Part shown: in pieces, positions 20,055 to 29,861 of the stretch
How the letters are laid out: each line of letters begins with the position of its first letter
Numbering within the stretch: the first letter of the stretch is position 1
Source: Pelagophyceae sp. CCMP2097
Lineage: Eukaryota; Sar; Pelagophyceae
NCBI GenBank assembly: GCA_026770575.1
Contig: MU657743.1
Span: 1-29,953, forward strand
Reading direction: 5' to 3'
DNA: 29,953 nucleotides
Position numbers and translations under genes: made by a program
Notes under the pieces: generated by a model
Databases searched by the model: none
Told to the model about the DNA's origin: nothing
The model's input: only the letters and a program-made list of their open reading frames with translations

Positions 20055-20800
20055 ATGTCCGCCGTTGCTCGGACGGCGGCGTTGGCGCGGCTGCGCATCG
20101 TCGACGGCGCGCCGCTGTGGAAGAAGTTTTGGCGGTGGACGCTGCAGCCGCGGTTACATTGGCGCGAGTCCGCCACGGAAGCCACGGCGCGTTGGTATTC
20201 CCGTGGCAACCTGTTCCGAATCGTCCTCGCCTAGGTGATCTGCACCGTCTTCGCGATCACCGGGTCGTCGAGCGTGGCGGTGGTGCGGCCGGTCTTGAAG
20301 GAGACGACTGGTATCGAAGGGTCGCTCCGCGACGGTGCGTCTCTCTTGGAATGCCGACTCTCTTCGGTCTTGTAAACGAGGCACGCCACCGAATGCGCAC
20401 GCCGCGTAGGGCCCTGGTCTTACCGTATCTCGAGCATCCTGCTCGTGCGTCGATGTATTGCGGCGGTCCTTCTCGCCGGTCGACGAGGCCTTTGTTGGCA
20501 ATCAATTGGGTACCCTTTGGCAATCAATTGGGTAGGTGTCTCCCATCTACAGCGTCATCCTCGTCTCCGTGGGCACCGTCTTCGGCCGGCACCGCTTCTT
20601 CGCCTCGATGGCACAAAAGATCGTCTCGCGATTCGTGCGTGCGCATAAAATGCAGTACCACTCTAAAATGCCATCACCCCATTGCCTGCCTCTTGTATTC
20701 CGCGCCCTGCTCTTCCACGACGTGCGTCCCCCCACAGGTCCCCGGCGCGTTCAAGCCAAAGGCGCCCATCTGCGCCACCGTGAAGTCCACCGTGCGATGA
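20055..20800 (+). CDS. Small conserved membrane protein (FAITGSSS...GPWSYR...GRHRFF type)
   Basis: Exons 20055-20186, 20235-20334, 20410-20444, 20536-20634 and 20738-20800 give 142 residues in frame. Introns 2-4 use GTGCGT donors. Intron 1 has no usable GT donor in phase and is best read as GC-AG (ACG|GCGCGT...CCTAG|GTG). The protein begins MSAVARTAALARLRIVDGAP, then WKKFWRWT, a first helix around VICTVFAITGSSSVAVV, a RDGPWSYRISSILL segment, a second helix VSPIYSVILVSVGTVFG, and GRHRFFASMAQKI. This pattern recurs in small proteins of bacteria and algae whose function is unknown; I tentatively recall a DUF6787-like family, not verified. The N-terminus is basic and Ala-rich, so organelle targeting is possible. 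Confidence 0.75.
20495..20534. repeat. 18-bp direct repeat at an intron 3' end
   Basis: TTGGCAATCAATTGGGTA occurs at 20495-20512 and exactly again at 20517-20534. Only the second copy is followed by G, creating the TAG acceptor at 20535; the first is followed by C (GGTACC). Confidence 0.92.
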
Positions 20801-21258
20801 GCGGCAAATGCACCTTCAAGCGCTTAATTCAACAACTCCGCATCACAGAACCCTCTCGCGTCAAGGGGCAACAGAGCGATGCGCGTCGTTCGGAGCTCTT
20901 TCGTCGCTCGGGAGGCGTTTAAAGGCGTGTGAGTTTAGTTGAAGGCTCCGCCGTCGTCGGCCGGCCGACCGCGCGCCGCGGCGGTGGTCACGCTGCGCCT
21001 CCTTCGCGCCGCGCCTTCACGGCCGGCTTCAGATGAGCGGCACGGAGGTTCGCCCACTCGATGTCCGCCGACATTCATGAAAATGTCGATCCGCGGCAAT
21101 CAAAGATTTTTTGGAAGCGCAGCGGCATCGGTGGGCCTGGCTCGTGCGCGGGCTCGTCGGTCGACGGGATCCGCCGCACTGAGGCGGCGCATCGCGCGCC
21201 CGCGGGCCCCCGCGGCCGCGAGCTTTGAGGTCGCGACGCCGCAGTGCTCGTCTGAAGC
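20801..21258. other. Intergenic stretch, no gene recognised
   Basis: It lies between two plus-strand genes and is the presumed promoter of the gene at 21259. No supported feature beyond short open frames. Confidence 0.45.
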
Positions 21259-22684
21259 ATGGCTTCACTCTTGAGCCGCATGTACTACGACGGCGCGCTT
21301 GCGACGCTCTGCGCGCCGACGCTGTGCGCGCCCGAATCTGCGCGGCACGACGACTCGGACGGCGACGACGGCGCCGGCAACGACGTGGCGGCGTTTTGGA
21401 GACCTCCGAGGAGCCTCGAGGCCGACTTCGGTACACCCGTCGCGCCGCGGTCCGACCGACTCGTCTGCGTGCGTCGCTGGCGCGAAAATCCGAGGGCGGA
21501 CCGAAGGGCGTCGCTCCAAAGGGCGCCGCTCCAAAGGGCGCCGCTCCAAAGGGCGCCGCTCCCACGGCCGCCGCCTTTGACGCCTCTGGCGCAGGGCTTC
21601 GAGACGCATGCTTTGCGCGACGCCGAGCTCGCCGACCTCGGCCGCCTCCTGCTGCGCGCGGGCGCGAACCCGCACGCAAGGTCAGGACCCGCTTCTCGAA
21701 GCGCCTCGGGGCCCTCGCTACGGCGGGAATTGCCTTTCGACCTCCGCCGCAGGCACGCCATCGCCAAGGCGTTCTTCGATTCGCGGCCGCCGGCCAAGGC
21801 GGCGACGGACTGGCAAAGAAAGTTGGACGCGAAGAAGTAGGTGTTGTATATTCGACTTGGTGTCCGAGGGCCCTTCGACTTTGTTCGAGGGTTGCACCTC
21901 CGCGGCGGCGCAGGCGTGAGCTCACCGACGACGTGCGGAAAGTCATCCGTGCGTTTCTGCTTTGGACCGCCTCTGCAAGAGGGCGTTTGACGAAGTTTGG
22001 AGTCATCTCTCGAGACGTCGCTTGATCTCACTGATTCTCAGGGAGTCAAGTTGACCGCTCAACGTACAATGGCACCAAGCAGAAGCAGCACCTCGACGCC
22101 GCCCGTCAAATCGCGGCGTCTTGCGGCGAGGGCCGCGGGCCTCCCTGGGGCCTTTTGGGCCCTGATTCGAACCTGAGCGAGACGTCTCGAATACTAGAAA
22201 AGCGCTCCGACCTGTCCAAGCAGCGACTCGAGGCGCTGCGCGCGCGGCGCGAGGCGGCGTACGCCTACGACGCCGCGGCGCCGCGCGGTGCGCAGGCGGC
22301 GCCGCGCGCATCTGTGCCACCGAGGCCGCGTTCTCCGCGCCTCGTTCCTGTCGCCAAGCAGCCGCCAAAGTCGTCCGCCGCCGCGCCGAAAATGCAGGAC
22401 CGCCCGTCAAGAACGGTGCAAACGCGTTGGGGAGCGGCAGAGGCTGACAGGGCCCACGTATGAGGCTCTCCCGCGTGACTCACGGAGGCGGACACGTCCC
22501 GGCGGGACGCGCGTGCTCCCGGCGCGCCATCGAGCACCGTATTGCCCACATTCACCGTCATCCCACGGCTAGGTCTGCCGCGGCGCGCGAGTCGCACGCG
22601 AGCGTCGACGTCCATTGGCTCTCAACAGGTGCCATCCAGGCCGATGACGCCAGCGACGAGGAAGATGATTTCCGCATCTACTGA
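21259..22684 (+). CDS. Unrecognised protein with basic helical middle and acidic tail
   Basis: I do not recognise this gene. Exons 21259-21821, 21914-21948, 22042-22415 and 22451-22684 (donors GTTGGA, GTGCGT, GTGCAA; acceptors CAG) give 401 residues exactly in frame. The N-terminal third is low-complexity and includes an RAPLQ pentapeptide repeated from a 15-base DNA repeat. A helical, charged region follows: HAIAKAFFDSRPPAKAATDW, then KRELTDDVRKVIR, STYNGTKQKQHLDAARQIAA and SRILEKRSDLSKQRLEALRA, likely coiled coil. After an Ala/Pro-rich linker it ends with a strongly acidic tail DDASDEEDDFRIY. AATAAA follows the stop within a few bases, a possible polyadenylation signal. The gene is convergent with the next one, with 77 bases between. 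Confidence 0.62.
21506..21563. repeat. 15-bp tandem repeat in coding sequence
   Basis: GGGCGCCGCTCCAAA occurs three times plus a partial fourth; in frame it encodes RAPLQ repeats. Confidence 0.88.
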
Positions 22685-22761
22685 ATAAACTGAGTTACAC
22701 TGTCCATATTTGAGCAGCCGCGCCGCCGAAACTGCGACAGTGCGCCGAAAGGCTGCGCGTT

Positions 22762-24215
22762 TTACTCCGAGTCTTCGATGGTCCGTTTGGCCTTTGTGCG
22801 CGGTGGACCCTCGGCGGCCGCGCCCTTGCGGCGGCGCGGGGCACCAGCGCCGCCGCCGTCGTCGCCGCGCGCGTTGACTTCATCCTTCTTCTCCTTTTTC
22901 GCCTTATTGGGGGGCGCCTGCTCCACTCCCGGCGCCTCCTCAACAGCCGCCTTTTTTCGCTTCTTCTTCTTCTTCTTCTTCTTCTCGGGCTGCTTCTGGC
23001 CGCTCGGCTCGTCGTCGTCGTCGTCGAGCTGGATGGTGCGCCGGCGCGCCTTTTTGGGTGGCGGGTCCTCGTCAGAAGACGACGCGGCGAGGCCTTCTTT
23101 TAAAAGAGCGTCGTCATCGTCGTCGTCGGCGATCTTCCGCCGCCGCACCACCTCTTTCGCCTTTTTCGTCGTCGTCGTCGGGGGGGCTTCTTCGCCATCG
23201 AATTCGTCATCGGACGACGCGTCCGAGGCTGCGACCTATTTTCGCGCACTTTTGGCTACGACGGGCGTCGCGGCGGGCCCTGTCGCGCGACTCGCCCGCT
23301 TGCGCTTAAACGCCTTTGTCGGAGCGCCGTCTCTGTGAAGCGCCTCTTCCTTTGCCAAGCGCTTGGCGGCCCGCTTTTTGGCCAGCCTCTTCTCAGCCCG
23401 CTTCGCTTCGCGCTCGTCTTCTTCGCCGCGGCCCAGCTCCTCGTAGCGGCCGACGACGTCGTCGAAGAGGTTGGAGGATCGGCGGCCGCCCGACGAGGCG
23501 GGGGCGAGCTGGGCCTCTTTCTCCTCATGCAGAGGTGCCTGAAACCAGTCCCGCCTACGTTTTCTCTGTCACATGTTGGTCGGTCGGATGCGCCTTGGCG
23601 GATGCCCCAATCTGACCTGCCCTTGGTGTCGGCGCGCACGTCTGCGCGAAACCGCCTTTTAGAGCGCTCGCACGCGGTCTCCTCGGCCGCCTCGCCTTCC
23701 GAATCATCTTCAATGTTCCGACGAGCCTAAACGTCGGTTTGTCGATGCCGTAAAGGTGTCTCTGCGATATTCATTCGGAATCGAGTCCTCCAACGCGATT
23801 CCCTCGAACAAGATGCCCCTCGAGATCGACTTACGGTCGCATCCAGCTGGGCAATGTAATCCCGATGGTCCCCGGCCGTGTGTACCAAGCAGTAGCCCTC
23901 GCCGCCTTGCTCGACGATGCGGCGCTGGGGGATGGAGAAGGAATCTTTGTGGATCATGATGCAGCAGATGCAGCAAAACTTGCGGAACGGGTCCTCCTCC
24001 TCCTCCTCGTCTTCTTCTTCGTCGTCGTCCTCCGCGTCGTCGTCGTCGTATTGCCCCGAGTTTGGCTTCCGCTGCCCGCGGCCCGCGGCCCGGCCCTCTG
24101 GTTCCGACGCGCCGTCGTCGGACGACGCGCTGTCGTCGGACTCAGCGGACTCGGACTCCGATTCGCCACTTTCGACGATGAAACCATCCATGTCGTCGTC
24201 ATAAGCTCGCCCCAT
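22762..24215 (-). CDS. Acidic and lysine-rich, probably nuclear or nucleolar protein
   Basis: No family recognised. Exons 23835-24215, 23640-23726, 23538-23296 and 22762-23235 give 394 residues in frame. Start MGRAYDDDMDGFIVE is followed by long Asp/Glu/Ser tracts, then a compact part FRKFCCICCIMIHKDSFSIP and EGYCLVHTAGDHRDYIAQLD that may be a small folded or metal-binding domain. The third exon contains SSNLFDDVVGRYEELGRGEE and a KR/EA helix. The C-terminal third alternates acidic blocks with Lys runs (eight lysines in a row near the end) and finishes KRTIEDSE. Introns 1 and 2 are GT-AG (GTAAGT, GTGCGC). Intron 3 (23236-23295) fits a GC-AG donor, CGG|GCGAGT, which removes an in-frame TAG. 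Such composition is typical of chromatin or ribosome-assembly factors; that is inference. Confidence 0.65.
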
Positions 24216-24690
24216 CGTGCGCCGCAGCGGGCACCGCCTGATACCGACGCAGCGACTGCTATACCCTCGCGCCGCTCGTTCGACCGTGCGAACTTCCCGC
24301 GCTCGCCCAAAAGCGATGAAGAATCGTGTTCCCCCCCGCGCGGCCGCGCGGAGGCCCCTGTGGAAGACCCGTCGCGCGCGTGCGTACCGGGCGTCTAGAT
24401 AGGGGGCTTCCGAAAATACCTTTAAAATGTTACGAACGGCGGAGCTCGGCGCGCCTTTTGCGCGGCCGCAGCTCGGTAGCCGCCCAAAGCCTCCGAGTAT
24501 TATTCACCCTTGCTTTTCGGCCTCCGGCTCGCGCCGGCCGCTCTCTCTTTCGGCGAATGCGTGGCCCGAGGCTGCCTGAGTTGCCTCTTGACAACTCTTG
24601 GTGACCTTTCTCGTCGCTTCGCTCGCCTTCCAGGCGCTCCGCTCCCGCCCGCAGCCGCGCGGCGGCCAAGCCCGTGATCGGGGGGTGTCG
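24216..24690. other. Divergent promoter region
   Basis: It lies between the start codons of the acidic protein gene (minus) and the membrane-anchored protein gene (plus). No gene is supported; an additional 5' exon of the plus-strand gene could lie here. Confidence 0.45.
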
Positions 24691-26329
24691 ATGCTGGTAA
24701 AACTTGCGGGTGTGGGAGGTGTCATCATCATGCTCGGCCTCTTGCGCCTGGCGCTGGGCAAGTGGTGCGCTTCCGAGAATGACGAGCGAGGGATCGAAGA
24801 CGCCGACGACGCCGAGGAATTGATGAAGAAGGCGGAGAGGCGGACGCTCAAATTCCACGTGCGTCGAATGCCGCATTGCCTCTCGCGACCCTTGCCGAAA
24901 ACGCGCCGCACAGGAGCCCATCTTCCTCGAGCACTACGTCCCCATGCTCGAGGACATCCCCATCGCCACGCGCCGGTAATGGCCCTTTTTCCAAACTCGT
25001 GGCACCCCGACATGTAGTAAAACCTATAGCCGCGAGAGTAAAACCTAGAGTAAGACTATCGTCTATAGGCGCATGTTCTGGTCCCACTCCGACTACGCCT
25101 CGATCCGCGACAAGCAACGGCGCCTGATCGAGCTCGTGCTGAAGCAGGCAAACGAGATGCCAGCTGGTGTAGTCCCGCCGCCGATCCCGGGCGAGAGCCG
25201 CCGCGGCCTGGGAATCTGCTGCGAGCCGGGCACCAACTCCGGCCGCGCCGTGAGTCCCCATTGGACATGGGACGCGTGATGCACCACGGGCGCCCCGCCC
25301 GCGCGCCGCCCCCGGTTTCAGCCCATCCTGACACCGCTCGATTTAGGCGAGGGTTCGGTCCGCGCGCCGTGCCATCGTCGAGGCGCAGCGCGACGGTACA
25401 CCGCCTTTTTGCGCTCCGGCCGCGGCGGGGCCCTTTCTGCGCGCGCGCGCCGTATACACGCGATAGGGTGCACGCCTGAGCAGCTCTCGGAGCTCGCGGC
25501 AGAGCTCTCGCGCTGGGCCACCAAGAACGCATACGACGTCGGCCTCAAGGACCACGAAGCGATCGGCGACTTTGACTTGTCTTCGTTTGTTACGACTGCG
25601 CACGGTGCGTAATCGCTTTGGTGCGATCCCTCGTGACGTGCTACCAACGCAGGTCCCGGCCACCGATCAATCTTCGGCGGCGGCGCAGAGGCCCACGCCG
25701 AGCCTGTCGCGCAGCACGACGACGCCGGCAACGGCAGCGCGGGCGTCGCGCACGCGGTGCGCACTTATATGCTAGTGATTGGCCTTTTGGACTTGATTCG
25801 CCTGAAAAACTTCTGCCGCAGGTCCGCCGCGGCGCGTCGTTCGAGGGCGAAATCCTCGCGGTGGAGTCTCCCGCCGAGCCGCCGGAGCTGATGCAGGACG
25901 GTGCGGCTGGGACCCTCGCCTCCCTGCCTTACCGCGCTTGAGAGCGCTTCGCCGGGGACGTTTTTGGCGCCACCGTCCGACGCGGTCCGCGCAGGCCTCG
26001 GCCTGGCGTCGATGATCCGCAACGACTCGCTGAGCGACTTGGCGGCGGCGGCGGCCAAGGAGGCCAAGGAGGAGGCGGCGAGCGTTCAGAGGTGCGCTTC
26101 GACACGTCCATGTCCGCCTTTTTTTTACGTCCATGTCCGCCTTTTTTGCCTTTCCGCTTGAGGCGCGTGCTTTAGGCCGCGCGAGGCGGGCCCCGGCCTG
26201 GTTCGCGAGCCGTCGCTGACCAAGGCATCTTCCGATCCGGAGACGCGCGACGGCCTGGGCTTGGCCTCGATGATCCGCAACGACTCACTTGGAGACCTCG
26301 CCTCCATGGGCGGCTTCTCCACCAGCTAG
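24691..26329 (+). CDS. Membrane-anchored protein with duplicated C-terminal tail motif
   Basis: Function not recognised. Nine exons: 24691-24858, 24914-24975, 25069-25249, 25347-25395, 25467-25604, 25653-25756, 25822-25902, 25943-26091 and 26176-26329, 361 residues in frame. All introns but the seventh are GT-AG; the seventh (25903-25942) needs GGT|GCGGCT, a candidate GC donor. An N-terminal hydrophobic segment (VKLAGVGGVIIMLGLLRLAL) is a signal anchor. It is followed by a helical, charged domain: EPIFLEHYVPMLEDIP, FWSHSDYASIRDKQRRLIE, ARRAIVEAQRDGCTPEQLSE and NAYDVGLKDHEAIGDFDLS. The tail carries GLGLASMIRNDSL twice, ending SDLAAAAAKEAKEEA and GDLASMGG. The start at 24691 is the first in-frame ATG. 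It converges on the aureochrome gene. Confidence 0.62.
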
Positions 26330-26818
26330 GCGCGCCGTCGCGGGCCTCCCCCGCAAACGCCCGAACGGCCGCAGACGGCAGCGCCCGCTCGCACGGCCTC
26401 GACCAACTCCAAGGTACTCATACGCGCTCGTCCGTGCCTCGCGCAGCCCTCGAGGCCCGGGACTCCGCCCAGCACGATACGCAGATCCGCCGTTTGTCTC
26501 TGTCTGGGACGACGCTAAGCGCCTGGCTTATCGTCCGGTTTCGCACCGAAGCGCGCGCTGCATGGGTGTTGCAGAGCGTCGACAGAGCGTCTTTTTGCCC
26601 CGGGGCGCTTGGCTCCAACTGTCAAGCTGAGCTTAGTGGATATCGAAGAGGAACATTGCGGTCCGGTTGATAGAGTCGAAGTGCGGCCTCTGGCGTCGTC
26701 CGTCGCGGGGGCTGTGTGCGGGCGAAGGCGGAGGACGGCGAGGTGGGTCCTTTTGCGGTTCGCGCGCGGGCCGGCGATTGCGCGCGCGCGCCCCCGGGCG
26801 CGGCGCGGTGCGCGGTCC
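26330..26818. other. Convergent intergenic stretch, no gene recognised
   Basis: It lies between the stop codons of the membrane-anchored protein and aureochrome genes. Short frames only; presumed 3' untranslated regions. Confidence 0.5.
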
Positions 26819-28390
26819 TTAGAGGTCTAAGAGGGCCATGCGCTTGGCGCGCTCCTTGATCTCCTCGATTGGGACCTGGTTGACCTCGCACTGCACACCC
26901 ACATAGTTGACAATGTTGCCGTCCGCGTCCCTACAAAAGGCGTCAACCGGGGCCGTCGCAGGGCCCCCGCGGTCACCCAACGCACCGCAGCGAGGCGACG
27001 AAGAACTGGTTCCAAAAGGGCGTGCCGTCTGCCTTGTAGTTGAGCAAACAAACAGACGTGTCGCGGCCCTCGCGCAGGCCCTCGCGGATCACGTCCACGG
27101 CCTTTGGGTCCGTGCCGGGTCCCTGGAGGAAGCGGCAGTTGCGGCCGATGACCTGGGACATGGAGTAGCCCGTGAGCTGCAGAAAGCCCTGGGACGCGTA
27201 GACGATGGGGTTGTCCGGCAGCGAGGGGTCGGAAACGGCAAAGTTCTGCTGCGCCGACTGCAGCGCCATCATCAAACGGAAGTCCGGCTCCATGAGCTGC
27301 TGCGCCGCGGACCCGACGTTGACTGACGGGTCGACGCATAAGAGCAAAGATTCCTCAGTCGAACATGCATTGAGCAAGTCGTGCGCCTCGTCGGGCAGCT
27401 CCTCGCGGATGGCCTGGCGCAGCGAGCGGTTCTCGCCGCGCAAGTCGGAGACTTGCTCCAGGAGCGACTCCAAAAGGAACTTCTTCCGAATACGCGAGCG
27501 CTTCGCGTGCTCCCGGTTGCGTTCCCGCCGCTCCACGCGCTGCTGGTCCTAGTGGGCGGCGCGTAAAACACAAATTCAAACAAAGGGGGGGGGCTATGGT
27601 GACATCGTGTGGGGGCGCACACCAACACGGGGATAAGTCAGCTCGATAGGCGCACCGTCATGGATTTGAGTTCCGCCATTCGCCTGCGCTTCCGCTGCGG
27701 CTTGCCCGCCCCGGCGCCCGCAGGCTCGTCGTCGTAGTCATCCTTGCCGTCGTCCAAGTCCTCCGTCTTGGCCTGAGAGTAGAAGCTCGAGGGGCCAAAG
27801 GCAGACGCGTCGCCCAGCTTCAAAAAGCCGCCCACGGAGCGTCCAGATAGGACGCCGGAAAAGGACCCTCGACGTCCCGCGCTGCTCCGCCTCCTCGTGC
27901 TGGCCCGAGCCTGCGCGGCCTCGTCGCCTTGGGCCTTGAACCCCACCACGCCCCCGCGGAGTCGTGCGCCCTTGCGGCGTCGTCCGGGCGGCGGCGCGCT
28001 TCACCCGCCCGCGGCGCGGCGGACGCACTGGCGGATTTTACGCTGCCCTCGGTGATTGAGACAGTGTCGTCCTAAGCGTCGCCGCATCAACAGAGTCTTT
28101 GCATCAACCGCCCGCGGCCTCGGCAGCCCGCGTTTGGCGAAAAACGCACTGGTCGGCCGGCGTCGACGCCGAGCGTTTCGTTGAGGAGCTGCCACTCGCC
28201 GAGCGCGAAATCGTCTAAACGCGCAGCGTCGGCGGCCTTTCGCCATGCCGTCGCCCAGACGTTTATCTTCGAAGAGCCGGCGTTTCGCACCTTCAAAGAT
28301 CTCGTCCAAGTTGACGTGCTGCATGACCTCCATCTCCGAGACTGGCGCGAAGATGGGCGCAACATACTGAGCCATCTCGGACCCCGACAT
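26819..28390 (-). CDS. AUREO: Aureochrome, bZIP-LOV blue-light-regulated transcription factor
   Basis: Blue light forms a flavin-cysteine adduct in the LOV domain, which changes dimerisation and DNA binding of the bZIP domain; the known target core is TGACGT. Exons 28289-28390, 28150-28236, 28042-28071, 27656-27970, 26986-27548 and 26819-26930 give 402 residues in frame. Start MSGSEMAQYVAPIFAP. The N-terminal part is disordered, with a basic RKRRR cluster. The bZIP basic region is RRERNREHAKRSRIRKKFLL followed by heptad leucines. The LOV domain follows: QNFAVSDPSLPDNPIVYAS, GYSMSQVIGRNCRFLQGPGT with the photoactive Cys in NCRFLQ, NYKADGTPFWNQFFVASL, and after the last intron NIVNYVGVQCEV. bZIP before LOV is diagnostic. 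Subtype (1 or 2) was not decided. Intron 1 (28237-28288) needs a GC donor (GGT|GCGAAA) in this model; the N-terminal exons are less certain than the rest. Confidence 0.94.
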
Positions 28391-29394
28391 CGCGCTCGAT
28401 GATACACCAAACCTCCTCAAGCTGGGGCAACGGACCTCGAGCAACGTGGTGGAACGGACAACTACAATTGATTGTATACAATGTTTTTCAATGTTTCAGT
28501 GGAAAGTGGAAATATGTTGGCGTTCCGCCAAGTTTTCGAGCGCACTTTGACAGACTCGCCCTATTCGAAGATCGGGCCGTTCGACGCGCTATGCGCAGCC
28601 GCGGGGCCAGCCGCCGCTCCGCCTAAACTACACCGGTCGCGTCGGCAGGCCGCGCCCTCGTCACGCCCTGGAAAACTCTGCGTCGTCGATTGAATGTCGA
28701 TTGACGTCGAAGAAAGTTCGTTTGTATTAAATGTGAAATGACGTCGAAGGTATGCAAAATGGGTGGTCCAAAATGATTTCGAGTTTTGGTGTTCAGTTTG
28801 AAAGGTCATAATACAACCTTATAGCTTCAATCCTAACTCTGAACTTAGTCGCGAAGCCTTTCGACGAGAACGTCCGCACATCAGCACGCACCCGAAATGG
28901 TCGGTGTTGCTTGCTTGAAATCCACCTGGGTGGGGCTGTGTTCAAGAATTCCCTGAAGATGCAGGGCAGAGTTTCGAAAGATGCCAGAGGAGCCTGCCCG
29001 ACCAGGGTCAGCTCGAACGGCTGCTCTGCCAACCTCCCCGGGCTCCGGCGACCACGGCACTGGCCGTGTCGAACCCCCTCCGCGGCGACGCCGCGCCTAG
29101 GTGCGCTTACTCGGAGCGCGGCGTCCGTTGCCCTTGGAAACCGTTCGGTCTCTGTGGCTCCTCGTCTCAGACAGACTCTGCTCGTCCACGCCCTGCTCGT
29201 CCACGACACGCGTCGCGTAAGCTACCCTCTCACCCCTTACAAAAAATCGTCCGACGTGTCGTCTCGCGCTGTGGTCGTGCCGGTGCACTCGGTAACGGTT
29301 CAGTTCCCGTCTGGACCATTGTGACTGTGACATCACCTTCAGAGAGGCGTTTCGTTCCCTCGCTTGCGAGTGCGTTCGTTGCGTGCGCTCAAAG
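28391..29394. other. Upstream region of aureochrome, no gene recognised
   Basis: This is the promoter side of the aureochrome gene. A 60-codon plus-strand frame starts at 28514 (MLAFRQVFERTLTDSPY) without family resemblance, and I do not call it. The region 28690-28800 is AT-rich and contains the paired TGACGTCGAAG sites. Short direct repeats (CTCGTCCACG) lie near 29180-29210. Confidence 0.45.
28702..28749. promoter_or_regulatory. Two TGACGTCGAAG sites, candidate bZIP/aureochrome binding sites
   Basis: The 11-mer TGACGTCGAAG occurs exactly at 28702-28712 and 28739-28749, 37 bases apart, about 310 and 350 bases upstream of the aureochrome start codon at 28390. TGACGT is the published aureochrome target core, and the sites include the palindrome TGACGTC. 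Binding is inferred. Confidence 0.45.
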
Positions 29395-29450
29395 GTATTA
29401 GGTCTACTGCGTCTACTAACAGCGTGTGTAAAAAGGTTTTACACGAGGTC

Positions 29451-29467
29451 GCCGGTTCGAGCCCGGC
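29451..29467 (+). other. tRNA T-arm-like (B-box) sequence
   Basis: GCCGGTTCGAGCCCGGC has a perfect 5-bp T stem around a TTCGAGC loop. Immediately upstream, GTGTAAAA...TTTTACAC could form another stem, but no credible D arm, U33 anticodon loop or acceptor stem is found, so it is not called a tRNA gene. Confidence 0.4.
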
Positions 29468-29523
29468 TTTGCGTATTAAAAATTCGGAAAAATATTTATG
29501 TCAGCAAGTGAAATGAAGGTACG

Positions 29524-29538
29524 CCGGTTCAAATCCGG
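29524..29538 (+). other. Second tRNA T-arm-like (B-box) sequence
   Basis: CCGGTTCAAATCCGG matches the B-box consensus with a 4-bp stem, 73 bases after the first one. A TACCA follows at 29546. Upstream sequence is AT-rich with no cloverleaf. Confidence 0.35.
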
Positions 29539-29582
29539 GTCTGGGTACCAAAAAACTCAATAAAAATGGGATGTGTTTATTG

Positions 29583-29645
29583 AGGACCCGAAGGGTCCTT
29601 GCCGTTTATTCAACGTCAGTTTACGGCAAGGGCCCTTCGGGTCCT
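29583..29645. repeat. Near-perfect 23-bp inverted repeat (hairpin)
   Basis: Arms 29583-29605 and 29623-29645 (AGGACCCGAAGGG... / ...CCCTTCGGGTCCT) pair at 22 of 23 positions; the only mismatch is a G-U wobble. The loop is 17 bases. Confidence 0.93.
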
Positions 29646-29673
29646 ATGATTGAAGGATTACCAGGGGCAATTA
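29604..29673 (+). repeat. 70-bp direct repeat, copy 1
   Basis: This copy contains the hairpin's right arm followed by TATGATTGAAGGATTAC and GGGGCAATTA. It matches 29884-29953 with only a few substitutions; the period is 280 bases. Confidence 0.93.
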
Positions 29674-29678
29674 ATTAT

Positions 29679-29725
29679 GTCTGTCTGTCCGTTTGTCTGT
29701 CTGTCTGTCTGTTTGTCTGTTTGTC
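29679..29725. repeat. Microsatellite (GTCT)n, interrupted
   Basis: Ten or more GTCT/GTTT tetramers in a row, directly after repeat copy 1. Confidence 0.9.
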
Positions 29726-29861
29726 AGTCGCCCAGCAAATCCGAGGTTCCACCTTTGGGAAGAAAAAGGCAGCAACTCGACCGATTTAGCGATTGGTGGT
29801 TAATGCGATTGCTAAAATTGGGAGTTGAGGTCGAGCAGGAGCCTCATTGGAATCATCATTC

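Noticed and set aside
19577..20800. Single 407-codon plus-strand frame reaching the end of the small membrane protein gene
   Set aside because: Only its last 21 codons match the spliced membrane protein; the rest crosses introns and intergenic DNA.
28514..28693. 60-codon plus-strand frame divergent from aureochrome
   Set aside because: Short, ends in Pro/Arg-rich low-complexity sequence, no motif.
29395..29475. Complete tRNA gene ending at the first B box
   Set aside because: No D arm, no acceptor pairing with TTTGCGT, and the loop of the upstream stem lacks U33.
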